Of a stretch of DNA of 64,000 bases, positions 10,201 through 19,377 are shown in pieces. Each line of letters begins with the position of its first letter. Position 1 is the first letter of the stretch. Position numbers and translations under genes: made by a program. The notes below the pieces were generated by a model, which did not search any database, was not told the DNA's origin, and saw nothing but the letters and a program-made list of their open reading frames with translations. Source of the DNA: Aureococcus anophagefferens (lineage: Eukaryota > Sar > Pelagophyceae > Pelagomonadales > Pelagomonadaceae); the NCBI RefSeq assembly GCF_000186865.1, contig NW_008705590.1:199534-263533 (forward strand). Direction: 5' to 3'.

Positions 10201-11405
10201 CCATCGCGAGCCGGCGCCTCGCGGCCGCGCGGCTCCGGGCGCTCGCGCTGCTGGTGGCGCGGTCGGGCGCGCTCCGGGACTCGCGGCTCGCGCCGCAGGA
10301 CGTCGTCGCGCTCTGCGTCGCGACGCTGCGGCGCGACCCGCGCATGGACGTGAAGCGCGCGGCGGGGGCGCTGCTCGGGGCGCTCTACGCGCGCCTCGTC
10401 GACGACGCCGCGTCCGCGCGCGTCGCGCGCGACGACGACTTTAGCCTCGCGGCGTCTGCGCGCGACGCGCGCGGCGCCGTCGACGCCGCGCTGCGGCATC
10501 TGGGCTTCGAGGCGCCGCCGACGCTGCTCAAGCCCAAGCACCGGCTCCGGGCGGGCGACGACGACGCGGAGACGGACGCGCGCCTCGCGGCGGACCCGAC
10601 GCGGCGGCGCAACGACCCTTCCCTCGCGCCCTGGCTCCTCGGGCCCCTCGCGCGCGTCGACCTCGAGATGGAGCGCAAGTACGGGTCCGCGCCGTCCGTC
10701 GCCGCCGAGGCGAAGCAGCTGAAGAAGGCCGCGCAGGCCGCCGCGGCCGCGCGCGAGGCCGCGGGCCGCGCCGCGGAGCGCTGCGCGCGCGACGCGCACG
10801 CGACGGCGGACGCCGCCATGCGCCGGGCCTACGAGGCGGCGGAGGCCGCGCGCCACCGCGACGCGCGGGACCGCGCCTACCGCGTCGACGCCATCTCCCA
10901 CGTCGTCCACGGGCGCAAGGTCGCGCGCGCGTGGCGCGTCGCGTTCCGCCGCCGCCTCATCGCCGCGCGCGTCCGCGCGGCCGACGACGCGCTCGGCGCC
11001 GCGACGCGGGGCTACGCGGCGGCGGCGACGAAGCGGCGCCCGCTGCCCGCGGCGCTGGCGGACCTGCGCACGCGGAGCGCCGCGTTCCACGCGAAAATGC
11101 TCGACGAGGCCGCGGCGGCCGCCGCGGCCGCGGCCGCGGAGGAGCAGCGGCGCAAGGACGAGGAGGTGAAGGACGTGGAGCTGGCCATGGTCGCGTCCGA
11201 CGCCCTCGACGCGGCGCCGGCGCCCGGCGACGACGGGGCCCACGCCACGGGCGGCGCCACGGCGAAGGCGCCGTCGAGGGCGCCGACGCCGCGCGAGACG
11301 CCGCGGCCCGACGGCAAGGTCCACCCGCTCCCCGCGGACGGCGGCGACGCCGCCGCACCGCCCGCGGCCGGCGACAAGGACAAGAAGGGCTGCGCCGTCA
11401 TGTAA
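7212..11405 (+). CDS. CEP104-like ciliary/centrosomal protein with C-terminal CaaX box
   Basis: One uninterrupted exon of 1,397 residues. The N-terminal ~190 residues resemble the CEP104 jelly-roll: PYVVVYCSSESSEAPARCLE, then LRFVAHESLAPRRVEVYVAS, which parallels the human domain that begins VVVSSSG. A coiled/UVR-like segment follows (~280-370), then an FDERPLEPL motif near residue 551, matching the linker before the TOG-like array in CEP104. Helical TOG-like repeats occupy about 600-1000, then basic coiled coil (~1160-1330). CEP104 caps the tips of ciliary microtubules. The last residues, KKGCAVM, form a CaaX prenylation box, which I do not know from CEP104. The gene is nearly free of Lys-to-Arg balance and has extreme GC3, giving a 1,428-codon antisense open frame that is a shadow. 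Family assignment is by architecture and motifs. Confidence 0.66.
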   Translation: MAATLPYVVVYCSSESSEAPARCLEEPGGGCWVSDARHRFPVEVGLWVGDATLEALRFVAHESLAPRRVEVYVASGEGEAPRDDFSREPEALATLRRRWRGEYGDAVFTRVGAVDFHGDARRDARRPARGGPEREAKLARLARPARRCRFVRLVVHEPLTALRPGGSWGATPLPLRRRRQHCVALAAILLRGADAESRLEASRGSGGADLAKEALDDAERALVASGVAADVVAGLARGRASDRAAARRSSDASVSRALFPAAPERHPPPQRTPRATPPPAADDDALLRSLETGLHRAKTSKRAAAAAAFEAALARGRALAAEARESAEEMRACAARDDFDGASAEQRRGRALKEERLRVLRRALDDYDGDGAGRDPLSPRRPEDDDDGDLPAPPRGAVFCHAWSRDAAAALPGGAEPVDASRDDGDLAASLDASGAAKETRRDATDAVFDVATSAKLRARRRAKRASKDGDEAFAPPDPVDSESDESDGGAAGSDSEPDANDMTLTDASMMTSTIDGLASVTGDGGARHFPAGGGSFDAALPVLSADGFWGFDERPLEPLEGVPLRLGGDDGDPRAAVERLLRGPETVSSRLVLWMDSENIADAGAVADALGQMHAVALSPPPPPPGGYEEWAVRRALGAAARPGPGDDGDGPFFAPPLAALLHARVDEDSGGGLRRVKIVDEAAKDSPRVVLVEDAATAGAARGEAALRAARCRAVDRALVAAVGDLALAFACQGNWIMRRQVFNLVRDGASRVDGAALGAAADDLALFEVDAERTRRYGAAPDDGGRGTGPPELAPFRRRRLLFAALVTLLQQGLADASADVFIAANRLLVDVFKGRAKRNVKFRSARDSQNLIEPNEIRFIDAGQDAAASPRRRDDDDDDAHLRPWEVLRLGVRSTGSPLREALVALRRLLPLVAQRLPRLRRRDLGEDAFASQAAKRASRRATKTLLKLANLHWLGAAVVAAAVLPPAPPCGAARDVAGLDDLETYADSAARPIASRRLAAARLRALALLVARSGALRDSRLAPQDVVALCVATLRRDPRMDVKRAAGALLGALYARLVDDAASARVARDDDFSLAASARDARGAVDAALRHLGFEAPPTLLKPKHRLRAGDDDAETDARLAADPTRRRNDPSLAPWLLGPLARVDLEMERKYGSAPSVAAEAKQLKKAAQAAAAAREAAGRAAERCARDAHATADAAMRRAYEAAEAARHRDARDRAYRVDAISHVVHGRKVARAWRVAFRRRLIAARVRAADDALGAATRGYAAAATKRRPLPAALADLRTRSAAFHAKMLDEAAAAAAAAAAEEQRRKDEEVKDVELAMVASDALDAAPAPGDDGAHATGGATAKAPSRAPTPRETPRPDGKVHPLPADGGDAAAPPAAGDKDKKGCAVM

Positions 11406-11412
11406 AAAACAG

Positions 11413-12696
11413 TTAGAGGTGCGTCAGCGTCTCCCCGTCGTCGTCCCGCTGGTACGCGTCGGCGTCGCCCTGGAGGTGGTAGCCCTGGCCGTCGGGGCCG
11501 TCGAGCGCGTTGAGGTCGCGGATCGCGGCGAGGAGCTGGGCCGTGGCCCGCGCGACGACGGCGTGGCCGAATAAAAAGGTCGCGTCGAAGACGAGGTCGT
11601 GGTACGTCGACGAGAAGAGCTCGGGCGCCGGGCCGCGGTTTTTGACGAGGTTCGCCGCCGTCTCGCCGAGGGCCGCGGTCCAGAGCAGGATGAGCAGCGC
11701 GTTGAGGCACGCGAAGGCGTGGAGGTAGCCGAAGCGCGCGACCTTGGGCTCGTTGCGCGTCCGCACGCCGACGACGCCGACGGCCGCGGCGCCGACGGAG
11801 ACGACGAGGACGGCCGCGGACGTCGCGAAGCCCGCGGCGTAGACCTCGACGTTGACGACGTAGTACAACAACAACACGAAGAGCGCGACCTTCATGGCGA
11901 CGTTCAGCGCCGTCAGGGACACGAGCAGCTGCAGGACGACGCGGCAGAGGCGGAGCACGTGCTCCGACTCGCGCGGCGGGCCGCCCTCGAAGCCCGAGCG
12001 CACGAGGACGTAGCCCCCCGGCCGCACGGCGGGCAGGAGGCCGACCATGGGGCTCGCGGCGCCCGCCGGGGCCCCCGGCGCGTTCGTCTTGAGAACGAGC
12101 GCGACGAGGCCGAGGCCCGCCGCGAGCCCGAACAAGCTGACGATGAACAAATACTCGCCGAGGGACCACCAGGCGCAGGTCGTCACCACGGGCGGCGGCG
12201 CGTAGTCCGCCGGCGGGGCGCCGGGGTACTCGCAGAGGCACCGCGCGGCGCGCCCGCAGTCGACGTCGTCCCAGCGGTCGTCGCCCTCGACGCCCATGGC
12301 GGCGCAGTTCTCGGCGCAGCCCATGAAGTCGTCGGGCGCGTTCTTCTTCCAGTTCGCGTAGGTGCTCGCGCAGGTCGACGAGCTCTGGCGATTCCAGCCC
12401 TCCGCGGGCGGCCGGCCGGGCCGCTGGTAGCGGCCGAGCCACGACGCGCGCGCGCCGCCGCCCACGTCCCGCGCGAGGAAGCCGTTCTCCGCGCCGTCGC
12501 GGGCGCAGGCGAGCGTCGCGTTGAACGACGCGCAGAAGACCGCGTTGCACGTCTCGAAGTCGAAGGACGACGACGACAGGAGGTAGCACCGGCCCTCGCG
12601 GAACGTCCAGTTGCCGCGCGCGGACGACCTGGGGCAGTCGCTCTGGGACGACGCCAGGGACGACGCGCGCCCGACCGCGCCGAGAAGAAGCAGCAT
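11413..12696 (-). CDS. C-type-lectin-domain multipass membrane protein
   Basis: A 427-residue protein with a signal peptide (MLLLLGAVGRASSLA). Residues ~20-170 look like a C-type lectin domain: CPRSSARGNWTFREGRCYLL at the start, spaced Cys residues, and a final block with WDDVDCGRAARCLCEY, matching the usual W-x-D-x-x-C...C end. Hydrophobic segments follow near 195 (EYLFIVSLFGLAAGLGLVAL), 275, 300, 325 and 365, so about five membrane helices lie downstream of an extracellular lectin domain. This pairing suggests a carbohydrate-sensing surface protein (inference). The frame stays open upstream to another ATG (12768), but the chosen start opens the signal peptide. The stop is 7 bp from the stop of the convergent CEP104-like gene. 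Confidence 0.7.
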   Translation of the reverse strand: MLLLLGAVGRASSLASSQSDCPRSSARGNWTFREGRCYLLSSSSFDFETCNAVFCASFNATLACARDGAENGFLARDVGGGARASWLGRYQRPGRPPAEGWNRQSSSTCASTYANWKKNAPDDFMGCAENCAAMGVEGDDRWDDVDCGRAARCLCEYPGAPPADYAPPPVVTTCAWWSLGEYLFIVSLFGLAAGLGLVALVLKTNAPGAPAGAASPMVGLLPAVRPGGYVLVRSGFEGGPPRESEHVLRLCRVVLQLLVSLTALNVAMKVALFVLLLYYVVNVEVYAAGFATSAAVLVVSVGAAAVGVVGVRTRNEPKVARFGYLHAFACLNALLILLWTAALGETAANLVKNRGPAPELFSSTYHDLVFDATFLFGHAVVARATAQLLAAIRDLNALDGPDGQGYHLQGDADAYQRDDDGETLTHL

Positions 12697-12930
12697 CGCC
12701 TGGAAGCGAAGCTGCCCCGACTTCAGTGACGATGGGCACATGCTGCCCGCGTGGAAGACATTCAACATGAGGGGGCAAAGGTCGATCGTGCCGTGGCTAA
12801 CGACGATGATGGGGCAGCCCCCGGGATACAAGGCGCGGAGACGGCGATAGCGCGAACCGTGAACAGCGAGGCGTCGAGCATCTCGACGCTGAAGAACCTC
12901 GCGCCGGGGGACAAGATCAAGAGCCCGGCC

Positions 12931-15065
12931 ATGATCCAGCTCGAGCACTGGGCGCCGACGCCCATCGTCTCGCGGCGCGACCGCCACGCCGCCGAGGTCT
13001 GGAACCCGCACATGGTGAACCGCTTCCCGCCGAAGAAGCCGAACGAGGGCAGCGTCGTCCAGGCGCCCTGGGCGCGGTGCCGCGACAACGTCATCCACCG
13101 CCGCGCGACGCGGCTCGGCGCCGTCGGCGCGCGGCGCGTCGACCCGACGTACCTGCCCGCGCACACGGTCTGCGCCTTCTCCGAGACGGAGCTGGACGCG
13201 TTGCGCGCCATCGGCGGGAGCCTCGCCCACGGCCTCGTCAAGAAGCGGGACGTGAAGCGCCTCATGGCCGCGTGCTTCCCGAACGAGAACGTCGCCGCGG
13301 CCAAGGCGCGCCACTGCGGCCGCGACCTCCACGTGTCCAAGCACCGCCACGGCACGTTCCCGGGCGTCTGCGCCTGGATCGCGACGAGCCGCCTCTCCGT
13401 GAACCGCGCGGCGAAGCACCCGCACAACAACCTGAAGATCCCGCTGCCGCCGTGCTGCGCGAATCCCGCGTGCCGCATCTGCGTCATGTCGCTGTCGCCC
13501 CAGCAGCTCAACGACATGAGCCCCGAGGTGCGCCAGATGTACACCATGTGGCGGTCCCTCGTGGACCACGGCGGCGAGGGCGTGACCTTCAACGGCGTCG
13601 AGGAGTGCCTCGCGAAGCACGGCGTGCCCCTGCCGACGGACGAGGTCGCGGAGGTCTTCGAGCGCTACGACGCGGACGGCTCGAACCATCTCGACTTCGA
13701 CGAGTTCATGGGGCTGCTGGATGATTTACGCGTGGGCGACAAGATCGTGCGCAAGCGCGTCACGGCCTACTCGCTGCCGCCGGAGATCGCCAAGGACTAC
13801 ACGGACGAGGAGGTCGCGCAGCTGGCCCACTCCTTCGGCCTCTACGACGACTCGGGCGACGGCGTCATGGACATGAAGGAGCTCGAGGCGGCCATGGTGT
13901 CCCTGGGCCACTCCCTCGAGGAGCACGAGCTGAAGTTCATGCTGTCCATGGTGTCGATCAGGGCGGGAAAAGGGTGCGACATGCCCAAAGGCTCCTCTCT
14001 CGGCCGCTTTCCACTCGTTTCGGCTGATTCTTGGACGAGCGATCATCTCTCGGAACGGTATCGAAGCGTGGATGCGTTTTGGGGGGGAACGCGCGCCCGC
14101 GGAACACCCCCTTTGAAGCGACGGTGAATCACTCTGTTCCCGCGCAGATCGACACAGACCGGTCGTTCACCGTCGACTTCGGCGAGTTCGCGCAGCTGCT
14201 GAAGCGCATGGTCGACGGCCGGCTCCAGGTCGACGCGTCGCTCATGCACCGCTCCTTTGTCGGCAGCATCGGCGTCGAGCGCCTCAAGGCCGAAGTCGAC
14301 GCGATGCATCACGGCGGGCCCGACGGGTCGTCCGACCTCCCGCCGGGCGTCGCGGAGATCACGCTCCACGCGACGAAGCCCGACCCGACGGTCCAGGCGA
14401 CGTTCCTGGGGGAGGCGCTGCTGGGCACGCCCTACGAGGGCTTCATCCTACGGTTGCAGGTCCAGGCGTCGCCGCGGTACCCGCTCGACGCGCCGCGCGT
14501 CGCGTTCTCGCGGCGCGTCGTCCACGCGAACTTCGACATCGCCATGGCGGGGAACACGCAGCTGCCGCAGCTCATGGCGACCTGGGACGCCGCCAAGGAC
14601 TTGCGGTGGCTCTACGGCCGCATCTACGAACTGCTCCGGAACCCGGAGCCGAATCTCGTGCCGCCGGAGAAGCGGCCCGAGGCCGCGCTCGCGGATTCGG
14701 AGCTCGACGAGGACGGCACGTCGCAGCCGCCGGGCTACGACATGCGCACGAAGCGCAACAGCGACCGCTTCGCCGCGGAGCTGGGGCTGCTCTTCCGCGA
14801 GAAGCCGCGCGTCTACTTCGCGGTCGCGCGGCGCAACGCGAAGAAGTACCTCGAGCCGGACCCCCACGCGTCGCGGCCGACGCGCCTCAACACGCCCGAC
14901 GGGACCGCGGCGCCCCTGCGCCGCGCGCGGGGCGTCGGCACCATGGTCGCGAGCCGCCTCCAGTCCACGGCGAAGCACATGCTCTTCGACGGCCTCAAGG
15001 ACTTCGAGCAGTTCGCCGAGGGCGACGAGGCCGACGAGTTCGGCGGCGAGGAGTCGTCCTGGTAA
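12931..15065 (+). CDS. EF-hand / ubiquitin-E2-variant fusion protein
   Basis: Exons 12931-13950 and 14148-15065, split by an introner, give ~645 residues. After an unrecognised N-terminal third come calmodulin-like EF hands: loops DADGSNHLDFDE (~247), DDSGDGVMDMKE (~305) and DTDRSFTVDFGE (~341, built across the splice junction; Gly-6 is lost). Residues ~380-520 form a UBC fold: RLKAEVDAMHHG, GTPYEGFILRLQVQASPRYP, then WDAAKDLRWLYGRIYELL. The HPN box and catalytic Cys are missing (VHANFDIAMAGNTQLPQL instead), so it should be an inactive E2 variant that binds ubiquitin or an E3 rather than transferring ubiquitin. A basic tail follows. The start is uncertain: the frame is open back to 12751 with coding-like sequence but no in-frame ATG before 12931. 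Confidence 0.72.
13951..14147 (+). mobile_element. Introner, family 1 (197 bp intron, reverse orientation)
   Basis: Phase-0 intron with a GT donor and CAG acceptor. Removing it rebuilds an EF-hand loop exactly (LSM joined to IDTDRSF). The interior matches family 1 in reverse orientation: the shared core CGGCTGATT(C/T)TTGGACGA, then the GC-alternating tract and a diverged TTGAAGCGACGGTGAATCAC end. The inner termini are inverted (GGGCGGGAA / TTCCCGC). Unlike the other copies, the 8 bp flanks are GTGTCGAT on the left and ATCGACAC on the right. These are reverse complements of each other rather than direct repeats. It is also the most diverged copy, so it may be older. Confidence 0.88.
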
Positions 15066-15125
15066 GCTGGGAGCGAATTTTATTTGAGCGACGACGCGAG
15101 TGCGGAGTTACGACGGGGGGGGCTG

Positions 15126-15898
15126 CTAGGGCACGTCCGCGGGGACGGCCGGCGGCGCCTCCGTCTTCGCCTCGCCCTTGCCGGCGCGCTTCTTTTTCCT
15201 CGGTCGGTCCAGGATGCGCGCGGGCTCGATCTCGCCGTCGGCGCCGTCGGCGTTGCCCGGCACGATGAAGTCGCGGAACCGCGCCATGTCGCGCTCGTAC
15301 TCGGCGTCGACGATGATGTTGGGGTAGATGTCGGTCCAGAACTTGACGCGGCCGTAGACCATGATCGCGAAGTCGAGGACGAGGCTCCAGATGGGCACGT
15401 AGTTCCAGCCGACGAGGAAGACGCCGATCGTCAGCGGCAGGTGGAGGATCGCGGCCTCCTTGGCGAGGGGCCAGTAGGCGAGGATCATGCCCATCCAGAG
15501 GCTGTGGGCCAGGATCAGGATCTCGAGCTCGAGCTCCGAGATCTCGTTGTCGATGAGGCTGTGGAGCACGACGAACATGACGACCCACGCGCCGACCTGC
15601 GGACGCGGCGCGCGGTCGGCGCGCGATCGCGCGGCGCGCGGTCCGGACGCGGGTCGCGCACGCCGTTGAGCATCTCGCCCGAGTGGATGATCATCCATCT
15701 GCGGCGGGGGGGGCGCGCGCATCGAGCCGCGGCGCGGCGCGCGCGGCGCGCGGCGCCGGCGGCGCACGCCACGCGGTTGTTCGTCAGGTGCTTGAGCTGC
15801 TTCCGGTCCGTGAACGACAGGTAGTGGTGGAGCGAGAACGGCCCGAAGAGGATCGCTTCGATGTACAAAAAGTACTTGATCGCCGTCGGGATCGCCAT
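15126..15898 (-). CDS. Unknown small multipass membrane protein
   Basis: Three exons (15768-15898, 15662-15698, 15126-15596) separated by 69 and 65 bp GT-AG introns; phases 2 and 0 agree and the middle exon is only 37 bp. The product is 212 residues. Hydrophobic segments include IKYFLYIEAILFGPFSL (start), GAWVVMFVVLHSLI, LAHSLWMGMILAYWPLA, ILHLPLTIGVFLVGWNYV and IWSLVLDFAIMVYG, suggesting four or five membrane helices. A Lys/Arg-rich tail (RPRKKKRAGKGEAK) follows an acidic stretch. I do not recognise the family. The short conserved-looking exon WMIIHSGEMLNG sits between two helices and contains a His/Glu pair that could be functional. Confidence 0.65.
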
Positions 15899-16061
15899 GG
15901 CCGCCGCGCCGACCCGAGGCAGCCTCCGGAGCAGCCCAGAGTGGTGTCCGAAGCAGCGAACTCAATAGAAATTGCCAATGTTGACGTTTTCACGGTAGAT
16001 GCTCGCGATGACGTCGACGACGACGCCCGCCTTCCGAGCGCGCGCGGCGCGGCGACCCCAC

Positions 16062-17121
16062 TCACGGCACCTCGCTTAAGGGGCAGGACTTGTACTTGGA
16101 GCCGTCGGGCTTGACGCAGGAGCGGATCTCGTGCTCGACCTGGACGATGGGCCCCGCGGACGGGTTCTCCGGGTCGACGACGTCGAGGACGCGGAACATG
16201 CACTGGTCGAGGGCCTCGGCCCGGTCGAGGGCGCGGCGCTTGAAGCGGTAGTTGACGAAGCCGAGGCCGAGCGCGGCCGCGCGGTCGTAGCACGCGCCGA
16301 GATCCGCGACGTACATGGACACGTGGATCCCCGCGTTCGTCGGCCGCCCGTCCTCGTCGACGCCGAGCTCCGCGTGTCTCGCCTTGCCGAAGGGCTTCTT
16401 CACGAAGGTCAGCGTCGTCGGCCCGACGTTGAGGATCAGCAGCGAGTCCTCGTAGAGGTTCGCGTCGGCCTCGTCGACGCCCATGACGTCCCTGTAGAAC
16501 CGCCGCACGCCGGCGAGGTCCGCGTCGGGCGACACGTTCAGCGTGATGTCGCTGAATCCCGCGGGCACGCTCGGCGCGCCCGGCTGCGCGCCGCGGTCGT
16601 CCGCGAAGCCGTCGCCGGCGCGCACGACGAACGGCGTGCCCCAGGGGTCGCGCACGTCGAAGCCGTCGGGCGACGGCCGCACGTCGAACTTCGTGCCCCC
16701 CATGATGTCGCGCGCGCGCTCCACGCGCGCCTCCGTGAAGTGGTCGAGCGACGCGTAGGACACGGTGATGCGGCCGTCGAGCGCCTGCGCCCTCGGCTCG
16801 CCCTCTGGGAGGTGGAGCTGGTGGATGCCCGCGTTCGCCCAGAGCGTCTTCTTGCCCGTTTCCACGTTCTCGGCCTTGCGCGGGTCCACGGCGAAGCCCA
16901 GGAAGTCGAAGTAGAAGGCGTGGAGCAGGTCGTGGCGGCCCTTCTCGTGGTTCAGGTTCACGTGGTCCACGAGCAGGATCTCCGTCGCATGTCTCGCGAG
17001 CGCGCGCGCGCGGCGACGGCGGCGCGCGCGACGGCGGCGCGCGCGACGGCGGCGTGTGTTGCAATGCGTGTGTTGCGGTCGCGACCAGCGCGAGAATCGA
17101 GGCCTTGTTGCGAGCAAACAT
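16062..17121 (-). CDS. VOC (glyoxalase/dioxygenase-fold) protein with signal peptide
   Basis: Two exons (17048-17121 and 16062-16992) give 334 residues; the 55 bp intron is GT-AG, phase 2. Exon 1 supplies a hydrophobic signal peptide (MFARNKASILALVATATHAL). The body contains two paired beta-alpha-beta-beta-beta modules of the vicinal oxygen chelate fold. Module 1 starts at ILLVDHVNLNHEKGRHDLLH and includes GIHQLHLPEG and DPWGTPFVVRAG; module 2 starts at SDITLNVSPDADLAGVRRFY and includes GIHVSMYVADLGACYDRA. His and Glu residues at strand starts are compatible with a metal site, but the substrate cannot be predicted. The presequence suggests plastid or secretory targeting. Confidence 0.72.
16996..17046 (-). 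repeat. 15 bp tandem repeat inside the VOC gene intron
   Basis: About three copies of GCGCGCGCCGCCGTC make up most of the 55 bp intron. Without splicing the repeat would encode an Arg-rich or Pro/Ser-rich stretch in the wrong frame, which supports removal as an intron. Confidence 0.8.
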
Positions 17122-17303
17122 CGCGTCGACCTCGAAGTCAACACGGCATCAACGTCCCTACCTTTCAGATCATATCAGTTTACATTTAACTTTCGGGCTG
17201 TTGCGCAGTGTATCAGTACCGATCCGCTGTGATTCGGTATCGACCACATCCCGGCACCGTCGTCGTCCCCGTTGCTTTCGTGCCCCGGGCCCCCGTCCAA
17301 ACT

Positions 17304-19077
17304 ATGGCCGAGCCGGAGCAGCAGCCGGTGTCGTTCGGCGAGGCGCCCGCCGTCGCCACGGCGCCCCTGAGCGCCGAGGCCATGGCGGCCCTGCAGTCGC
17401 CGCTCATGGCGTCGCCGGCGGCCCTGGCCCAGTACGCGAACCTCGGCGCGCTGCCCTTCGCGACGCAGCCGGCGAACCTCGGCGCGCTCTACGGCGCCGC
17501 GGGCATGGGCCGGGGCGCCGAGGGCGGCCTCATGGACATGAGCGCCTACCAGCAGTTCAACGTCGCGAACTTGGCGCAATACCAGGTGCCGCGCGCGCCG
17601 CCCCCCCGCGGCCCCGGGACGCCCCCCCCCGCGGCCGGTGGCGCGACGCGGCGCCGTCGCAGGCCGCCCTCGCGAGCCAGGGCTACCCCGCGGACCAGGC
17701 GAAGCTCCTGAAAAGTCGCGGCATGTACGCCCACAGTCGGGCGGCCGCGTCCGTTCGCCCCCGCCCCGCGCGCGGCGCGGGTCCGGGTTCCGGGGGCGTC
17801 GCGCGCCGGCGCGCCGCGGCGCCTCCGCCGGCGCGCCGCGCCCGGCCCGCGCGCCGGCGCCCCCGCCGCGCGTCGCGCGTCGCGCGCGCGCGCTTTTTCG
17901 AAAACCGCGCCTCGATGACGACGCGACAGGCGTGAACCCGAACCAGCGCCACGGGCGGTGGACGGAGGAGGAGCACCAGCAGTTCCTGGAGCTCATGCAG
18001 AAGTACGGGCGGTCCTGGACGAAGATCAGCCAGGTCATGCTCACGCGGAGCGAGCCGCAGGTCCGGAGCCACGCGCAGAAGCACTTCCTCCGCGTGAACC
18101 GCCTCGAGAAGCAGGCCAACGGCGAGGCCGACGAGGCCAAGGCGCACGCCGACGGCGGCGCCGTCGACGGCGACGGCTACAAGCCCGAGAAGCAGAAGCG
18201 CGCGAAGCGGCGCAAGGTCGACGCGGGCCCGCTGGGCCTCGGCGCGCTCGGCGCCATGGACCCGTCGCAGATGGCGCTGCTGAGCGCGGCCCAGGGCACG
18301 GCGACGTCCGGCGCCCTCGCCGGGGGCATCCCGGCGAACCTGCTCCAGCAGTCCATGGCCGCGCTCCCCGGCGGCGCGCAGTACGTCGCGGCGCCCGGCG
18401 GCGCCTACGGCGGCGCGGCCTTCCTCCAGAACGTGGGCGCGCCCTACACGCTCCAGCAGCTCCAGCAGGCGAGCGCAACGGGCTCCTACGGCCAGTACCA
18501 GTACATGCCCTTCGCGATCCCGTCGTCGAGCGCGGCGGCCTACGGGACCATGGCCCAGGGCGTGAGCTCGGCGACCATCGCGACGACGCAGTCGCCCTGG
18601 ATGACCATGACGGCCCAGGGCGCCCTCTACACGTCCGCGCTGAGCCCCGCGACGACGGCGGGCGACGGCTCGGGCATGGCCGCGGACGCGGCCGCGCTCC
18701 AGGCCGCGGCGGTGCAGGCGGCCGCGGCCGCCTACGGCGCGGTCCAGAGCGACCAGTCCGTCGACGCGTCCCAGATCTCCTACGACCCGGCCGCGGCGGG
18801 CGCCGCCGCCGCCGCCGCCGCGGGCGCGCCGCTCGTCGGCGACCCGGCGGCCTACCAGGCCGCGAGCCTCGCGGACCTCGCCGCGGGCGTCGCGCCGCCG
18901 GCCTTCCACGTCGCGCCGGCCGTCGCCGTCGCCGGCGACGCCGCGGACGCGCTCGCCGCGTCGGACGCCGCCGCGGGCCTCGGGGACGTCGTCGCGCCCG
19001 CCGAGTTCCAGGCCCCGCTCGCCGAGTTCCAGGCCCCGCTCGCCGAGTTCCAGGCCCCCGTCGCCGACAGCCCGTGA
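17304..19077 (+). CDS. MYB-related transcription factor, SHAQKHF class
   Basis: Three exons (17304-17585, 17663-17714, 17930-19077) with phases 0 and 1; introns are 77 and 215 bp; product 493 residues. After an Ala/Gln-rich N-terminus, a single MYB repeat (~residues 115-165) reads GRWTEEEHQQFLELMQKYG, then SWTKISQVMLTRSEPQVRSH and the class signature SHAQKHF (SHAQKYF in plant CCA1/RVE-type factors). A basic segment (KPEKQKRAKRRK) follows and may be a nuclear signal. The C-terminal ~280 residues are rich in Ala, Gln, Tyr and Gly, like an activation domain, ending in four EFQAP(L/V) repeats. Likely a sequence-specific DNA-binding regulator; targets unknown. Confidence 0.8.
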
Positions 19078-19085
19078 GGGGAAAA

Positions 19086-19131
19086 TCAGCCGCCCCAAAG
19101 TCAGCGCCCCAAAGTCAGCGCCCCCAGAGTC
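19086..19131 (+). repeat. Short tandem repeat downstream of the MYB gene
   Basis: Three imperfect ~15 bp units (CAGCGCCCCAAAGT and variants) lie just after the MYB stop codon. The rest of the ~300 bp up to the next start holds a T-rich tract (near 19200) and no recognisable gene. Confidence 0.75.
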
Positions 19132-19377
19132 CGAGCGCCGCGCCCACCGCGCCCGCCCCACACGAACCCCGACCTACGTTTACGGCAATTGTTGTCTCCT
19201 TCTTTCTTTTTTTTGTCTGGGGGTTGGCTCCGTTTCTCGGTGACGTGCGCACGACTGTGGAGCTCGAGGCGTCGAAGGCCGCGAGGCCGACGCTCGCCGA
19301 ATGCTGAAGCCCCGAGAGAGCTGCCACAATCTCAGTCGAGCCGCACTGCACCACCGCGCCGCCTGCCCTGCTGTTGC

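Noticed and set aside
7038..11324. A 1,428-codon minus-strand open frame antisense to the CEP104-like gene
   Set aside because: Its product is almost pure Arg/Ala/Gly/Val/Pro without motifs. Extreme GC3 on the plus strand removes stop codons from the opposite frame; the plus-strand protein has recognisable domains.
15660..15700. Merging the 37 bp exon of the membrane-protein gene with a neighbour
   Set aside because: Both flanking segments are Arg/Ala/Pro-rich noncoding with clean GT-AG pairs, and phases only agree when the micro-exon is kept.
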